A stretch of DNA of 64,000 bases from Candidatus Hydrogenedentota bacterium (GCA_020848835.1 JADLHJ010000083.1:1-64000), one strand, 5' to 3'; shown: positions 1 to 8,290, counted from the stretch's first letter. Notes: generated from the sequence alone by a model not told the origin. A program made the numbers and translations.

Positions 1-485
1 AGGAAATGTTGCAGCCGTCATTGCACGGCGCGTGGAATGTCGTCTCGCCGGGGTTCGTCGCGCAGGAAACAATTCGCTATGAATCAACCGCGCGGCGATA
101 CGAACCAGGTGCGTTGAACCTGCCGGGGATCGTGGGGATGGTGGCGTCGATGGAGTTGTTGATGGAATGCGGGATCGAAGCGATCGGGGAAAGGTTGTTG
201 AAACTGCGCGATGCGATGTTGGTGCAGTTGCACGCATTGGGATTTCGGGGGATTGTGGACACGGTGGACAATGTGGACGCATTGCGTGGAGGATCTTCAG
301 GAATTGTTACGGTGACGCATCCGGCAAAGGACATGAAGGCTTTGTTCAAACAGTTGGATGCGAACGGCGTGACGGCGTCGTTGCGGCAAGACCGCAAGGG
401 GACGATGTATATACGGTTCTCGCCGCATTTTTATAATACGGAGGAAGAAATAGAACGGATTTGCGAGATATTGCGCGCAAATTAG
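1..485 (+). CDS. Class V aminotransferase (cysteine desulfurase-like), C-terminal part
   Basis: The reading frame is open from the left edge of the window, so only the last 160 or so residues are visible. They match the C-terminal small domain of fold-type I PLP enzymes of class V (cysteine desulfurase / serine-pyruvate aminotransferase group): an ARRYEPGALN stretch like the substrate-binding RRxExGTxN segment of this family, followed by the alpha/beta small domain ending in RFSPHFYNTEEEIERI. The PLP-binding lysine lies upstream and is not visible, so the substrate cannot be told. It converges on the MaoC-like gene, with about 245 bases of repeat-rich DNA between them. The family call is secure; desulfurase versus aminotransferase is open. 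Confidence 0.85.
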   Translation, partial: EMLQPSLHGAWNVVSPGFVAQETIRYESTARRYEPGALNLPGIVGMVASMELLMECGIEAIGERLLKLRDAMLVQLHALGFRGIVDTVDNVDALRGGSSGIVTVTHPAKDMKALFKQLDANGVTASLRQDRKGTMYIRFSPHFYNTEEEIERICEILRAN

Positions 486-521
486 AGTAATTCAACTTTG
501 AGTGTACTGCTTTTTTCTTGC

Positions 522-596
522 TCGTGCTCCTGCACGTCATCGTTCTCGATCTTTTCGAGTATCGAGTCCGATTACGATGACGACGCAGGAGCACGA
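522..596. repeat. Long imperfect palindrome between convergent genes
   Basis: Left arm TCGTGCTCCTGC (522-533) plus GTCATCGT (536-543) is the reverse complement of ACGATGAC (574-581) plus GCAGGAGCACGA (585-596). Only a 2/3-base bulge interrupts the 20 paired bases, and the loop is about 30 bases. A T-tract (511-516) lies just outside the left arm. Transcribed from either side it would form a strong hairpin, so it may stop transcription from both convergent genes. Its complexity suggests a REP-like element rather than a simple terminator. No second copy was seen in the window. Confidence 0.7.
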
Positions 597-674
597 CCAC
601 GCCGAACGCTACAATCTATCTTGAATCGATTTAGTCCGCTTCAATTTAGAGATCATTTTTTGTTTTGCGTGGGT

Positions 675-727
675 GCTGCAAAGCAGTGCTTTTGAGTGCG
701 TTCCCAAGCGGGAGCTTGGGAACGAGA
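675..727. repeat. REP-like palindromic repeat, copy 1 of 3
   Basis: The core is GTTCCCAAGC (700-709), a four-base loop and GCTTGGGAAC (714-723), a perfect 10-base palindrome. It is preceded by a second small palindrome (AAAGCAGTGCTTTT) and followed by GAGA. The same composite order recurs at 8233-8290 and 60747-60797. It lies immediately beyond the stop codon of the MaoC-like gene, in the gap between convergent genes. No transposase gene is seen next to it, so this is a non-autonomous repeat. Confidence 0.85.
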
Positions 728-731
728 ATTT

Positions 732-1193
732 TCAGGCCGTGTAAAAGCGATAGAGTCCTTCCGCCACCATTGCGGGCTTTCCGCCGTTTTCGATTTCAAT
801 GGTCAGCGTGACGCTTACCTGCACGCCTCCTGCAATGCTGTCTACGGCGTTGAGTTTCATGTGGAGCCGCAACCGGCTGCCGATGAGTACCGGAGCCGGA
901 AAGCGTAGTTTGTTCAGGCCGTAGTTGAGTGCGGACGCTGCGCCTGTGATGGCCCAGATTTGGTCAATTAGATATGGCACAATCGAGAGGGTGTAGTAAC
1001 CGTGCGCGATGGGGCCGCCGAAGGGCGATTCATTTTTGGCGCGCTCGACGTCCACGTGGATCCATTGATGATCGTGCGTGGCGTCTGCGAACGCGTTGAT
1101 TTCTTCCTGCGTCACATGGTGCCACTCGGACACACCGATTTCCTGACCGGCGAGATCGGATAGACCGTCGATAGAGATTTCTCTTGGGGGCAT
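732..1193 (-). CDS. MaoC-like (R)-specific enoyl-CoA hydratase
   Basis: A 153-residue single hot-dog domain protein of the MaoC family. After an N-terminal helix it has EINAFADATHDHQWIHVD, which contains the family's catalytic Asp and His (D-x(4)-H pattern), then a GPIAHGYYTLS hydratase motif. Enzymes of this type hydrate trans-2-enoyl-CoA to (R)-3-hydroxyacyl-CoA, feeding beta-oxidation intermediates to other pathways such as polyhydroxyalkanoate synthesis; some act on branched dicarboxylic acids. The start lies 9 bases downstream of the ACBP stop codon, and nagB precedes that, so the three genes are likely co-transcribed. Substrate chain length cannot be inferred. Confidence 0.88.
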   Translation of the reverse strand: MPPREISIDGLSDLAGQEIGVSEWHHVTQEEINAFADATHDHQWIHVDVERAKNESPFGGPIAHGYYTLSIVPYLIDQIWAITGAASALNYGLNKLRFPAPVLIGSRLRLHMKLNAVDSIAGGVQVSVTLTIEIENGGKPAMVAEGLYRFYTA

Positions 1194-1202
1194 TGGGATT
1201 CC

Positions 1203-1475
1203 TTATTTCTTGTCGGCGGCAACGAGACCGTTGACGTAGTCGATGTACTGTTGTTTCGCGGCGTCCTGCGAATTGCCTTCGAGGGCTTTCCACGCATCGT
1301 ACTTCGCGCGGCCCACGAAATCGAGCATGCCTGGCCGCGCGCCGGTGCAGTCGCCTTTGGTGGCCTGTTTGTACATGCCGTAAAGTTGCAGCATCGCCTG
1401 GTTGTCGGGCGGCTCGGAAAGCATCGTTACGTCCTTGGCGGCCTGTTCAAACTTGGATTGTAGATCGTCTGACAT
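1203..1475 (-). CDS. Acyl-CoA-binding protein
   Basis: A 90-residue protein of the normal length for the ACBP family. It carries the hallmark helix-2/helix-3 signature LYGMYKQATKGDCTG and the later KYDAWKALEG segment, whose Tyr and Lys residues contact the acyl-CoA adenine and phosphates. ACBPs are four-helix cytosolic carriers that buffer long-chain acyl-CoA. They are universal in eukaryotes but patchy in bacteria. It sits between nagB and the MaoC-like hydratase with 20- and 9-base gaps, suggesting an acyl-CoA role for the operon. A wax ester synthase/DGAT lies 14 kb away. Confidence 0.95.
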   Translation of the reverse strand: MSDDLQSKFEQAAKDVTMLSEPPDNQAMLQLYGMYKQATKGDCTGARPGMLDFVGRAKYDAWKALEGNSQDAAKQQYIDYVNGLVAADKK

Positions 1476-1495
1476 GGTGTCCCCCTTTCAAAAAA

Positions 1496-2281
1496 CTACC
1501 TGTAATCGTCCCAATCGGGTTCGTTGTCGAAAATCCAGTGGTAGTAATCTTTGTTCTGCAGTTTGGAGCCCGCGGCCTCGTCGATGATCACGTGGCAACT
1601 CGGATGGAGCTGCAACGCGGAGGCGGAGATCATGCTTGTAACGGGCCCTTCAACGGCTTTTGCGATCACCCCGGCTTTTTCTTCGCCGGTCGCGAGCAGG
1701 ATAATTTCTTTTGAATCAAGGATAGTGCCGACTCCCATCGTAATTGCGCGGCGTGGCATGTCCTCTGGATTGGGGAACAGCGGTGAATTTTGCGCCATGG
1801 TCGCGGGTGTGAGCGCCTTCGCGCGCGTGCGCGAGAACATGGCGGAGAGCGGTTCGTTGAAACCGATGTGGCCGGAGCGGCCGATGCCGAGCAACTGCAG
1901 ATCGATACCGCCGCATTCGCGGATGGCGGATTCGTAGCGGCGGCACTCGGCTTCGATGTCGGGCGCGTTGCCGCGCGGAAAGTGCGTGTTGCGCAGATCG
2001 ATATTGACGTTCTTGAAAAGCTGTTCGCGCATGTAGTGACGATACGACTGCGGATGCGCCGGCGGCAGGCCGATATACTCGTCCAGATTGAAAGTCTCAA
2101 CAAGTGAGAAATCCAACCCTTCGTCCTTATGGAGCCGAACGAGAATGTGGTAGACCGCTTCCATCGTGCGGCCTGTGGCGAGGCCAAGCACGAGTTTTGG
2201 CTTCTGACGAATTGCGTGTGCAATGAATCGCGCGGTTAGTTCCGCTGCGTCTTCATGCGTTGGACGAATGACGACTTCCAT
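1496..2281 (-). CDS. nagB: Glucosamine-6-phosphate deaminase
   Basis: A 261-residue protein of the NagB/RpiA fold, the usual length for NagB. It converts glucosamine 6-phosphate to fructose 6-phosphate and ammonia in amino-sugar breakdown. Visible motifs are GLATGRTMEAVY (phosphate-binding loop), NLDEYIGLP with catalytic Asp at about 67, and GIGRSGHIGFNEP with the ring-opening His at about 138. It is the first gene of a likely nagB-ACBP-maoC operon. A nagA deacetylase is not nearby; supply could come from cell-wall recycling or external chitin or mucin sugars. Confidence 0.93.
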   Translation of the reverse strand: MEVVIRPTHEDAAELTARFIAHAIRQKPKLVLGLATGRTMEAVYHILVRLHKDEGLDFSLVETFNLDEYIGLPPAHPQSYRHYMREQLFKNVNIDLRNTHFPRGNAPDIEAECRRYESAIRECGGIDLQLLGIGRSGHIGFNEPLSAMFSRTRAKALTPATMAQNSPLFPNPEDMPRRAITMGVGTILDSKEIILLATGEEKAGVIAKAVEGPVTSMISASALQLHPSCHVIIDEAAGSKLQNKDYYHWIFDNEPDWDDYR

Positions 2282-2368
2282 GATTTGTATTGGCCCCTTC
2301 CCTGCGGACGGTATTGTAATAAATTTTGAGGCGCGATGCAGCGTGGGCGGTTCAGCGAGATACGGGCG

Positions 2369-4096
2369 TCACCGAAGAAGGGGCGATCGCCCGTTTCCAG
2401 GATTTTGCAGCGCGAAAGGCTTGCCTGGTTTGGAAATGACATCGATGAAATAAGTGTCCGGGGGCATCTTTTCGCCCAGCGCGAAAGGCAGCGGTCCCCA
2501 AAGATCACTGTAGAACCCTGCACCGAGTTCGGTGGACATTGTGGCTATCCGGCGATTGATAGCTACAGTTTCGGAACGGCGTTCGGCGATGTAGTCGTCG
2601 GGCAGAGGACGAACATTTGCGTTGTTCTGCGCGTAAACGATCATGTCGCCGGGCTTGAGTTCGGTGGTCTCGAAGTCGAACGGCGCGATCCCCGCGTCTT
2701 GCATGTAGTGCTGGAAACCCCAGTGCCCTTGGAAATAGGTGGCGCCGGGGTGTGACTTCGCAATTTGGGCGTAACGTGTCGCAGCATCGCGCACGGTCTG
2801 CGCCCAGGTCATGTCGCTTCGCGCGACGCCGAGCGAAACCAGTGCGGAGAGGACTAGCGATGACGCGATGCGCCGGTTCGCACGCTTTGGATTGTCGAAG
2901 GTGATGGTGTCGATTCTGCGCGCGGCCAAGATGGCCATGGGCGGCACAAGCGGCAGCAGGCTGCGAACATTGACCGACCAGGTAACAAACGCCGCGAATA
3001 GAAAAGTGCCGAAGACCCAGAACGTAAGCAGCCATGATTCGGGATCGCGTCGGTTTCGGACGTCGGTGGTGCAGAGCGAGAGGATTTGGGTGCCGCCCAT
3101 CATGAAGATTGCGTAGAAGATGAGGGAGACCAACGGCAAATCGAAGCCGAGCGTTTGTGCCCGAATGCCATTGGCGTTGAGATAATAAAAGATGCAGGAC
3201 ATTGCGGCGACGAGCGATGCGCCGAGGACCTTGAGGCGGCCGTTCCAAAGTACCGCGCCGATCTGCATGACGGAGAATGTGCTTCCGCCGCAGAAAGAGA
3301 ATGCCACCATGAGCCAAAGCCAAAGCGGACGGTCCGGGCGGTCTTCCGTGACGACATCGGACACGTTGCCGAAAAGCGAACGGCCGTAGTGTTGGTAACA
3401 ATAGACCTGCTCGACGGCGATCATCGCGATTGGAATGAGTAGAAATAGCAGGCAAATCGTGGGGCGCTTATTAAAGATTAGCGTATATCCTGCCAACAGT
3501 GGAATCAGAACGATTCCGAAATATTTGCTCCAGGCGGCGAGTCCCGCGCAGAGTGCGGCAAATGCCAGCCAGCGCAAGTTGTGCGTTTGCATCCCTTCTA
3601 TCCAGCTCGCGATGGATAGCAGGATGAACGCGAGGAGCCACATGTCGAGCATAAGCGTCGTGCCGGAGACGACGAATGCCGGCGTGCAGCAAGTTGCGGC
3701 GACCGCGATGAGCGGGCGTTTGCAAAGGCGTCGCGCGAGCGTGAAGGTGCCGAGGCTCGCAAGAATCGCGGGCAGCAAAAAGCCCATGTGCAGCACCCAT
3801 TCCTGCCAGCCGAACAACGCGCCAATACACGCAAGATAGATATTTGCGAGGGGCGGGCTCGCGTGCCACTGGTAAACGGGCGCGGAGACTCCCTCCCAGT
3901 TTAACGACACGCCGTAGTAATCGTATGGGTGCTGCGTGATGTGTTTCGCGATGGCGATATACGCGGCGTCGTCGATATGAATCGGCTTGTTGATAAAGGG
4001 CAGCAACAAGAGCGCCGGTAAAATAATGGCGACAAACCATTGCCGGCGCGTAGCGGGCAATAATGACGGTTGAATGGTTTCGTCCGGGTCGGTCAT
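2369..4096 (-). CDS. GT39/ArnT-like membrane glycosyltransferase
   Basis: A 575-residue integral membrane protein with about ten hydrophobic segments. Near the N-terminus, after the first membrane helix, is IHIDDAAYIAIAKHI with an Asp-Asp pair at about 42-43, placed like the acidic catalytic motif in the first external loop of GT39/GT83 (PMT/ArnT-type) enzymes. These transfer sugars from polyprenyl-phosphate donors to lipids or proteins on the outer face of the membrane. The C-terminal 150 residues are soluble and probably periplasmic. It has no obvious operon partner; nagB follows 87 bases downstream. Acceptor and sugar are unknown. Confidence 0.8.
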   Translation of the reverse strand: MTDPDETIQPSLLPATRRQWFVAIILPALLLLPFINKPIHIDDAAYIAIAKHITQHPYDYYGVSLNWEGVSAPVYQWHASPPLANIYLACIGALFGWQEWVLHMGFLLPAILASLGTFTLARRLCKRPLIAVAATCCTPAFVVSGTTLMLDMWLLAFILLSIASWIEGMQTHNLRWLAFAALCAGLAAWSKYFGIVLIPLLAGYTLIFNKRPTICLLFLLIPIAMIAVEQVYCYQHYGRSLFGNVSDVVTEDRPDRPLWLWLMVAFSFCGGSTFSVMQIGAVLWNGRLKVLGASLVAAMSCIFYYLNANGIRAQTLGFDLPLVSLIFYAIFMMGGTQILSLCTTDVRNRRDPESWLLTFWVFGTFLFAAFVTWSVNVRSLLPLVPPMAILAARRIDTITFDNPKRANRRIASSLVLSALVSLGVARSDMTWAQTVRDAATRYAQIAKSHPGATYFQGHWGFQHYMQDAGIAPFDFETTELKPGDMIVYAQNNANVRPLPDDYIAERRSETVAINRRIATMSTELGAGFYSDLWGPLPFALGEKMPPDTYFIDVISKPGKPFALQNPGNGRSPLLR

Positions 4097-4154
4097 GAGC
4101 GCGAGAAACGTAGCATTTATGAATGTGAACTTGCGAGGCGGTCGCTGAGAATAA

Positions 4155-4184
4155 GAACGGGCCGCGCAGATGCACGGCCCGTTC
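4155..4184 (-). terminator. Rho-independent terminator after the sugar dehydrogenase gene
   Basis: Perfect 10-base stem GAACGGGCCG / CGGCCCGTTC with a 10-base loop. On the minus strand it starts 20 bases past the stop codon at 4204 and is followed by TTATTCTC, a modest U-rich tail. Confidence 0.75.
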
Positions 4185-4203
4185 TGTTGTCGATTGCAAT
4201 CTA

Positions 4204-6192
4204 CTATCTAATAGTGCGGCGGCGGGAAACTTTCATTGCGCCGTAGACCGTGAGCGCTACCAGCAGTGTCAACACAGCCAACGCGCCTGCGGCGGGCACA
4301 GCCGGAAAATCGAAGGGATCGAGCGGATCGGTGCCAGCGCCAATCTCAGTGTTGTCGTGAATGAAGTCGCCGTCCGTGTCCGTCAGCGTCGGGTCTGTGC
4401 CGTGCACGTTGACCTCCACGCCGTCCGGAATTGTATCGCCATCACTGTCGGCCGCATTGGGGTTACTGCCGTGATTGTTCACTTCATCGCCATCGTTTAG
4501 TCCGTCATTGTCCGAATCAGAGTCATTCGGATCGCTATTGTGCGTATTCACCTCATCACCGTCCGAGAGGCCGTCATTGTCCGAATCCGAATCGTTTGGA
4601 TTCGTTCCGTGCGTGTTCACTTCCGCGCCGTCCGACAGCCCGTCGTTGTCCGAATCGGAATCGTTTGGATCGGTGCTGTGCGTGTTAATCTCCGCGCCAT
4701 CGGAGAGTCCGTCGTTATCGGTGTCCGAATCGTTGGGAAGGGTGCTGTGTGTATTCACTTCCGCGCCGTCCGTGAGGCCGTCGTTGTCTGAGTCAGTGTC
4801 GAGCGGATCGGAGTTGTGTGTATTTACTTCCGCGCCATCGGTCAGACCATCGTTATCAGTGTCGGTATCGAGCGGATCGGTGTTGTGGGTGAGGACTTCA
4901 GGCCCATCTTCGAGCCCGTCGTTATCGCTATCCGGATCGTTCGGGTTCGTGCCTTCGGTTCCTTCTTGCGAATCGGAAAGACCGTCACCGTCGGTATCGG
5001 GATCGGTGCCAATGATCTTGAAGATCTCGCCGCCGGTGTAATCCACGATATAAAGCTCGCCGTTCGCGTCTTCGCCGAAGGAGGCAACATTGTTAATTGT
5101 GCGCGCGCCGGGGGGATCGAGCTCGGTACTACGGTTGGTGAAATTGTTGATTGTGCCGTTGTAGTCGAATGACCAAATCGTGCCGAAGATGTAGTCGGCA
5201 AAGAAATAAGTGCCTTGCAGTCCAGCGATGGCGGTGCCTCGATAGACGTAACCACCGGTGACCGAGTGACCGTCCGTGCGAGGATAATCGTCAATCGGCG
5301 GCGTGAAGCCGGGGTTCGTGCCGCAGGTGCCCGAACCGCCGAGACAAGCAAAACCTTCCGCGGTGACCCAACCATAATTTTCACCGCCGGTGCTCGATGA
5401 ATCCTGGAAATCGATTTCTTCTCGCGCGCCTTGGCCGACATCGCCGATCCAGAGATCGCCGGTCGAGCGGTCGAAGCTGCAACGCCACGGATTGCGCAAA
5501 CCGTAGGACCAAATTTCGTCCGATCCGGCTACGCCGACAAATGGATTCGTGGCCGGAACGTAGGGCGCTGCTGCATCCACGTCGAGACGCAGCATTTTGC
5601 CGAGCAGTGTGTTGATGTTTTGACCGTTGCCATCGGGATCGTTGGAACTGCCGCCATCGCCGCACGCGACATAAAGATACCCGTCGTTTGGCCCGAATCC
5701 GATCCAGCCCGCCTTGTGGTTGTCGCGACCCGCCGGCTGATTTACAGTAAGCAAGGTGAAAGGCAGATTCGACGTGGAGTTTGTCAGCGCAAGATCGAGA
5801 TTGCCACCGTTCACTTCGCAGCGCGCAATCTTGCTGTTGAAGTTCCCGCTGTCTTCGATGTAATAAACGTAAAAATACGGTGTGGTCGGATAATTCGGGT
5901 GGAACGCAAGACCCAGCAAGCCACGCTCGCCGTCGTCGCGAACCAGCGCTGAAATGTCCATGAACGGCGTGCCGAGCACGGTACCGTTTTTGATGATCTT
6001 GATCACGCCGGCCTTTTCGACGACGAAAAGACGCGTTGTGTCTCCGGGAGGCGAGGTGACAAATAGTGGACTCGTGAACCCATCCGCCACAAATTCGGAC
6101 GCCACCGGAACTGCGTGTGCGGCCGGCATCATCGTCGCCACTACGAATGCAACTGGAAACGCGCGGAACAACAAACTGCGCAGCATACCCAC
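4204..6192 (-). CDS. Secreted PQQ-type sugar dehydrogenase with TSP3 repeats and a sorting tail
   Basis: 662 residues. An N-terminal signal peptide ends near AAHA. Residues of about 35-390 form a glucose/sorbosone dehydrogenase beta-propeller, shown by NHKAGWIGFGPNDGYLYVA, GDGGSSNDPDGNGQN and GLRNPWRCSFDR, which match the PQQ/Ca-binding blades of this family. Then come ten 23-residue DxDxDNDGLxDGxEV repeats of the thrombospondin type 3 sort, which bind calcium. The end is a short VPAAG motif, a membrane helix and KVSRRRTIR, the layout of PEP-CTERM/IPTL-CTERM-type sorting signals. It is probably exported, calcium-loaded and then cleaved or anchored at the surface. The substrate is unknown; homologues may lack dehydrogenase activity. 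Confidence 0.9.
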   Translation of the reverse strand: MGMLRSLLFRAFPVAFVVATMMPAAHAVPVASEFVADGFTSPLFVTSPPGDTTRLFVVEKAGVIKIIKNGTVLGTPFMDISALVRDDGERGLLGLAFHPNYPTTPYFYVYYIEDSGNFNSKIARCEVNGGNLDLALTNSTSNLPFTLLTVNQPAGRDNHKAGWIGFGPNDGYLYVACGDGGSSNDPDGNGQNINTLLGKMLRLDVDAAAPYVPATNPFVGVAGSDEIWSYGLRNPWRCSFDRSTGDLWIGDVGQGAREEIDFQDSSSTGGENYGWVTAEGFACLGGSGTCGTNPGFTPPIDDYPRTDGHSVTGGYVYRGTAIAGLQGTYFFADYIFGTIWSFDYNGTINNFTNRSTELDPPGARTINNVASFGEDANGELYIVDYTGGEIFKIIGTDPDTDGDGLSDSQEGTEGTNPNDPDSDNDGLEDGPEVLTHNTDPLDTDTDNDGLTDGAEVNTHNSDPLDTDSDNDGLTDGAEVNTHSTLPNDSDTDNDGLSDGAEINTHSTDPNDSDSDNDGLSDGAEVNTHGTNPNDSDSDNDGLSDGDEVNTHNSDPNDSDSDNDGLNDGDEVNNHGSNPNAADSDGDTIPDGVEVNVHGTDPTLTDTDGDFIHDNTEIGAGTDPLDPFDFPAVPAAGALAVLTLLVALTVYGAMKVSRRRTIR
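4310..5010 (-). repeat. Ten tandem 69-base repeats encoding calcium-binding TSP3 units
   Basis: Inside the preceding gene, 23-codon units run head to tail. Units 3 to 8 are the most alike, with the pattern DSDSDNDGLSDGAEVNTH; the first and the last two units are diverged. This fits expansion from the middle of the array by slippage or unequal exchange. The array is in frame and codes for an acidic Ca-stiffened stalk between the propeller and the C-terminal tail. Confidence 0.9.
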
Positions 6193-6415
6193 CCCTATTT
6201 CCGCGAGGCTCCACCCTCGCTTAATGAAAAACTACCCACAGAAGCCTTTGGCGTATGAAGTTTATACCCGGCTTTTGTGTACAATGGCAAGGCATTGGAT
6301 GGATTTCCTGTAAGAATGGGATGACGTTAAGATATTGCGTCGCTTAACGTTGCACAATGCGCAGATTGGCCAACAGAACACTACAAATACTGCGAAAACT
6401 AAAAGCGAGTCACGA

Positions 6416-7177
6416 ATGTCGAAGAGTTTCTTGATAGATATGGATGGCGTACTTGTCAGTGGGCGTACCATCATCCCCGGCGCGGATAGATTCATCAAGC
6501 GTTTGGTGGACGGCAAGGTGAATTTCCTGGTGCTCACCAATAACCCGCTTTACACGCAGCGCGACCTTGCGCACCGATTGAAGGTCGCTGGGCTGGAGAT
6601 CCCGGCGGAAAACATCTTTACCTCGGCGATGGCGACTGCCCGATTCCTGCGTTCGCAGAAGGAGCGCGGGACTGCATTTGTGATTGGCGAAAGCGGGTTG
6701 ACCGGCCCGATCCACGAGATCGGCTGGGTCATGACGGATCACAATCCCGAATACGTAGTGCTGGGAGAAACCTTAACCTATAATTTTGAGCTGGTCACAA
6801 AGGCGATTCGCTTCGTGGCCGCGGGCGCGCATTTCATTGCGACAAACCCGGACCCGGCGGGTCCGAGCGAGACGGGTATCGTGCCTGCGTGCGGTGCATT
6901 GGCCGCGTTGATTGAAAGCGCGAGCGGGATGAGGCCTTTCTTTGTGGGCAAACCGAACCCGCTGATGATGCGCACGGCGCTGAAACATCTTGGCGTGCAT
7001 AGCGACGACGCAATCATGGTGGGCGACCGGATGGATACCGATATCATCGCTGGCGTGCAAAGCGGGTTGGATACGATCCTTGTGCTGAGTGGCGTCACTT
7101 CGCGCGAGTTGATCAAGCGGTATCCGTATCAGCCGACGCAGATTTTGGATTCAGTGGCGGATATAGAAATTAAGTAG
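6416..7177 (+). CDS. HAD superfamily subfamily IIA phosphatase (NagD-like)
   Basis: 253 residues from the ATG at 6416; an upstream in-frame ATG at 6335 would add 27 residues before the conserved start and is less likely. The protein opens directly with HAD motif I ([12 protein letters not shown]), followed by motif II (VLTNNP), the C2-type cap seen in NagD/4-nitrophenylphosphatase proteins, the Lys of motif III (GKPNPLMM) and motif IV ([10 protein letters not shown]). Such enzymes dephosphorylate nucleoside monophosphates, sugar phosphates or phosphoglycolate. The alcohol dehydrogenase follows after 23 bases in the same direction, suggesting co-transcription and perhaps a shared sugar pathway. 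Confidence 0.88.
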   Translation: MSKSFLIDMDGVLVSGRTIIPGADRFIKRLVDGKVNFLVLTNNPLYTQRDLAHRLKVAGLEIPAENIFTSAMATARFLRSQKERGTAFVIGESGLTGPIHEIGWVMTDHNPEYVVLGETLTYNFELVTKAIRFVAAGAHFIATNPDPAGPSETGIVPACGALAALIESASGMRPFFVGKPNPLMMRTALKHLGVHSDDAIMVGDRMDTDIIAGVQSGLDTILVLSGVTSRELIKRYPYQPTQILDSVADIEIK

Positions 7178-7200
7178 ACTTTTCGATTCTGGAGAAAGAA

Positions 7201-8232
7201 GTGAAAGCCATACGATGGTATGCGCCGCGCGACATGCGCGTAGTGGAGATCGAAAAACCCACACCCAAACCGCATGAAGCGTTGATTCGAATCGAATCGA
7301 CAGGGGTGTGCGGCTCGGACATGCACTATTTCGCCGAAGGGCGCATCGGCAAGACGGTCATCACGACACCGATCATTCTTGGACATGAATACGCTGGAAT
7401 TGTTGAAGATGTCGGCAGCGAGGCGGACCGTTCACTTTTAGGAAAACGCGTAGCCGTCGAGCCGGGCATTCCGTGTATGCGCTGCGAGTATTGCCTGAAG
7501 GGGCATTACAACGTCTGTACCAAACTGCAATTCCCCGGCGGGCCACCGAACGACGGCGCGTTGTGCGAATACATCTGCGTGCACGCGGCGTTTTGCTTTC
7601 CCGTCCCCGAAGGAATGACGTCTGCCGAGGCTGCGATGATTGAGCCGCTGGCCGTAGCGCTGCACGCAATTGAATTGGCGAATTTGAAGGCAGGCGAAAC
7701 CGTAGCAATTTTAGGGTTAGGCCCAATCGGATTATTAACTGCGCAGGCCGCGCGCGTTGCGGGCGCAGGAAAAATCTACGGTTGCGATTTGCATGACTAT
7801 CGCGTCGCAGCGTCCGCTGCACATGGTGTTGATATCGCGTTCAACGCAGCGCACGAAAACACGCTGGACGTGATCCTCCGCGAAACGAATGGCCGCGGCG
7901 TGGATATCGCAATCGATTGTGCGCGCTCGACGGAAACACCCGCGATGTGTTGCCGCGTTGCGCGGCCTGCGGGACGCTGCGTCCTCGTGGGCATCTCCGG
8001 CGAAGAGAATGGCTTGTTTCCGGTGGACATTGCGCGGCGTAAAGAATTAACGATTACGTGGTGTCGCCGCTTCCTTTTCAACTTTCCGACAGCGATTGAT
8101 TTAGTGGCGTCTGGGCGCATCGATGTGAAATCAATGATCACGCATTCGTATCCTCTAGAAAGATCGCTTGATGCGTTTAGTCTGGTGGAGCAGGCGTCGG
8201 ATGGAGTGTTAAAGGCTTCTATCGATCAATAG
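7201..8232 (+). CDS. Zinc-dependent medium-chain alcohol/polyol dehydrogenase
   Basis: 343 residues starting with GTG at 7201. Catalytic-zinc ligands are visible in TGVCGSDMHYF and GHEYAGIVEDVG. The structural-zinc loop has all four cysteines (CMRCEYCLKGHYNVC). The nucleotide-binding site is ILGLGPIGLL. The overall pattern is closest to sorbitol/xylitol or L-threonine dehydrogenases of the MDR family, which oxidise a secondary alcohol with NAD(P). It is probably co-transcribed with the upstream HAD phosphatase. A REP-like repeat begins one base after its stop codon and separates it from the next gene. Confidence 0.9.
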   Translation: MKAIRWYAPRDMRVVEIEKPTPKPHEALIRIESTGVCGSDMHYFAEGRIGKTVITTPIILGHEYAGIVEDVGSEADRSLLGKRVAVEPGIPCMRCEYCLKGHYNVCTKLQFPGGPPNDGALCEYICVHAAFCFPVPEGMTSAEAAMIEPLAVALHAIELANLKAGETVAILGLGPIGLLTAQAARVAGAGKIYGCDLHDYRVAASAAHGVDIAFNAAHENTLDVILRETNGRGVDIAIDCARSTETPAMCCRVARPAGRCVLVGISGEENGLFPVDIARRKELTITWCRRFLFNFPTAIDLVASGRIDVKSMITHSYPLERSLDAFSLVEQASDGVLKASIDQ

Positions 8233-8290
8233 GCTGCGAAGCAGAGCTTCGTGACGGGTGCGTTCCCAAGCAGTAAGCTTGGGAACAAGT
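8233..8290. repeat. REP-like palindromic repeat, copy 2 of 3
   Basis: The core is GTTCCCAAGC (8262-8271), loop AGTAA and GCTTGGGAAC (8277-8286), preceded by GCTGCGAAGCAGAGCTTCG, a second small hairpin. It starts directly after the stop codon of the alcohol dehydrogenase and ends 14 bases before the ceramidase-like ATG, so it could attenuate transcription or stabilise the upstream mRNA. The core arms are identical to copies 1 and 3 while the flanks have drifted. Confidence 0.85.

Noticed and set aside
2505..3455. A 316-codon frame within the GT39 gene on the same strand
   Set aside because: It is Arg/His/Ala-rich out-of-frame translation of a membrane protein gene; the in-frame product has the expected helices.
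4310..5010. Regular 69-base periodicity suggesting a CRISPR or noncoding satellite
   Set aside because: The units are in frame and code for TSP3 calcium-binding repeats, with no unique spacers.
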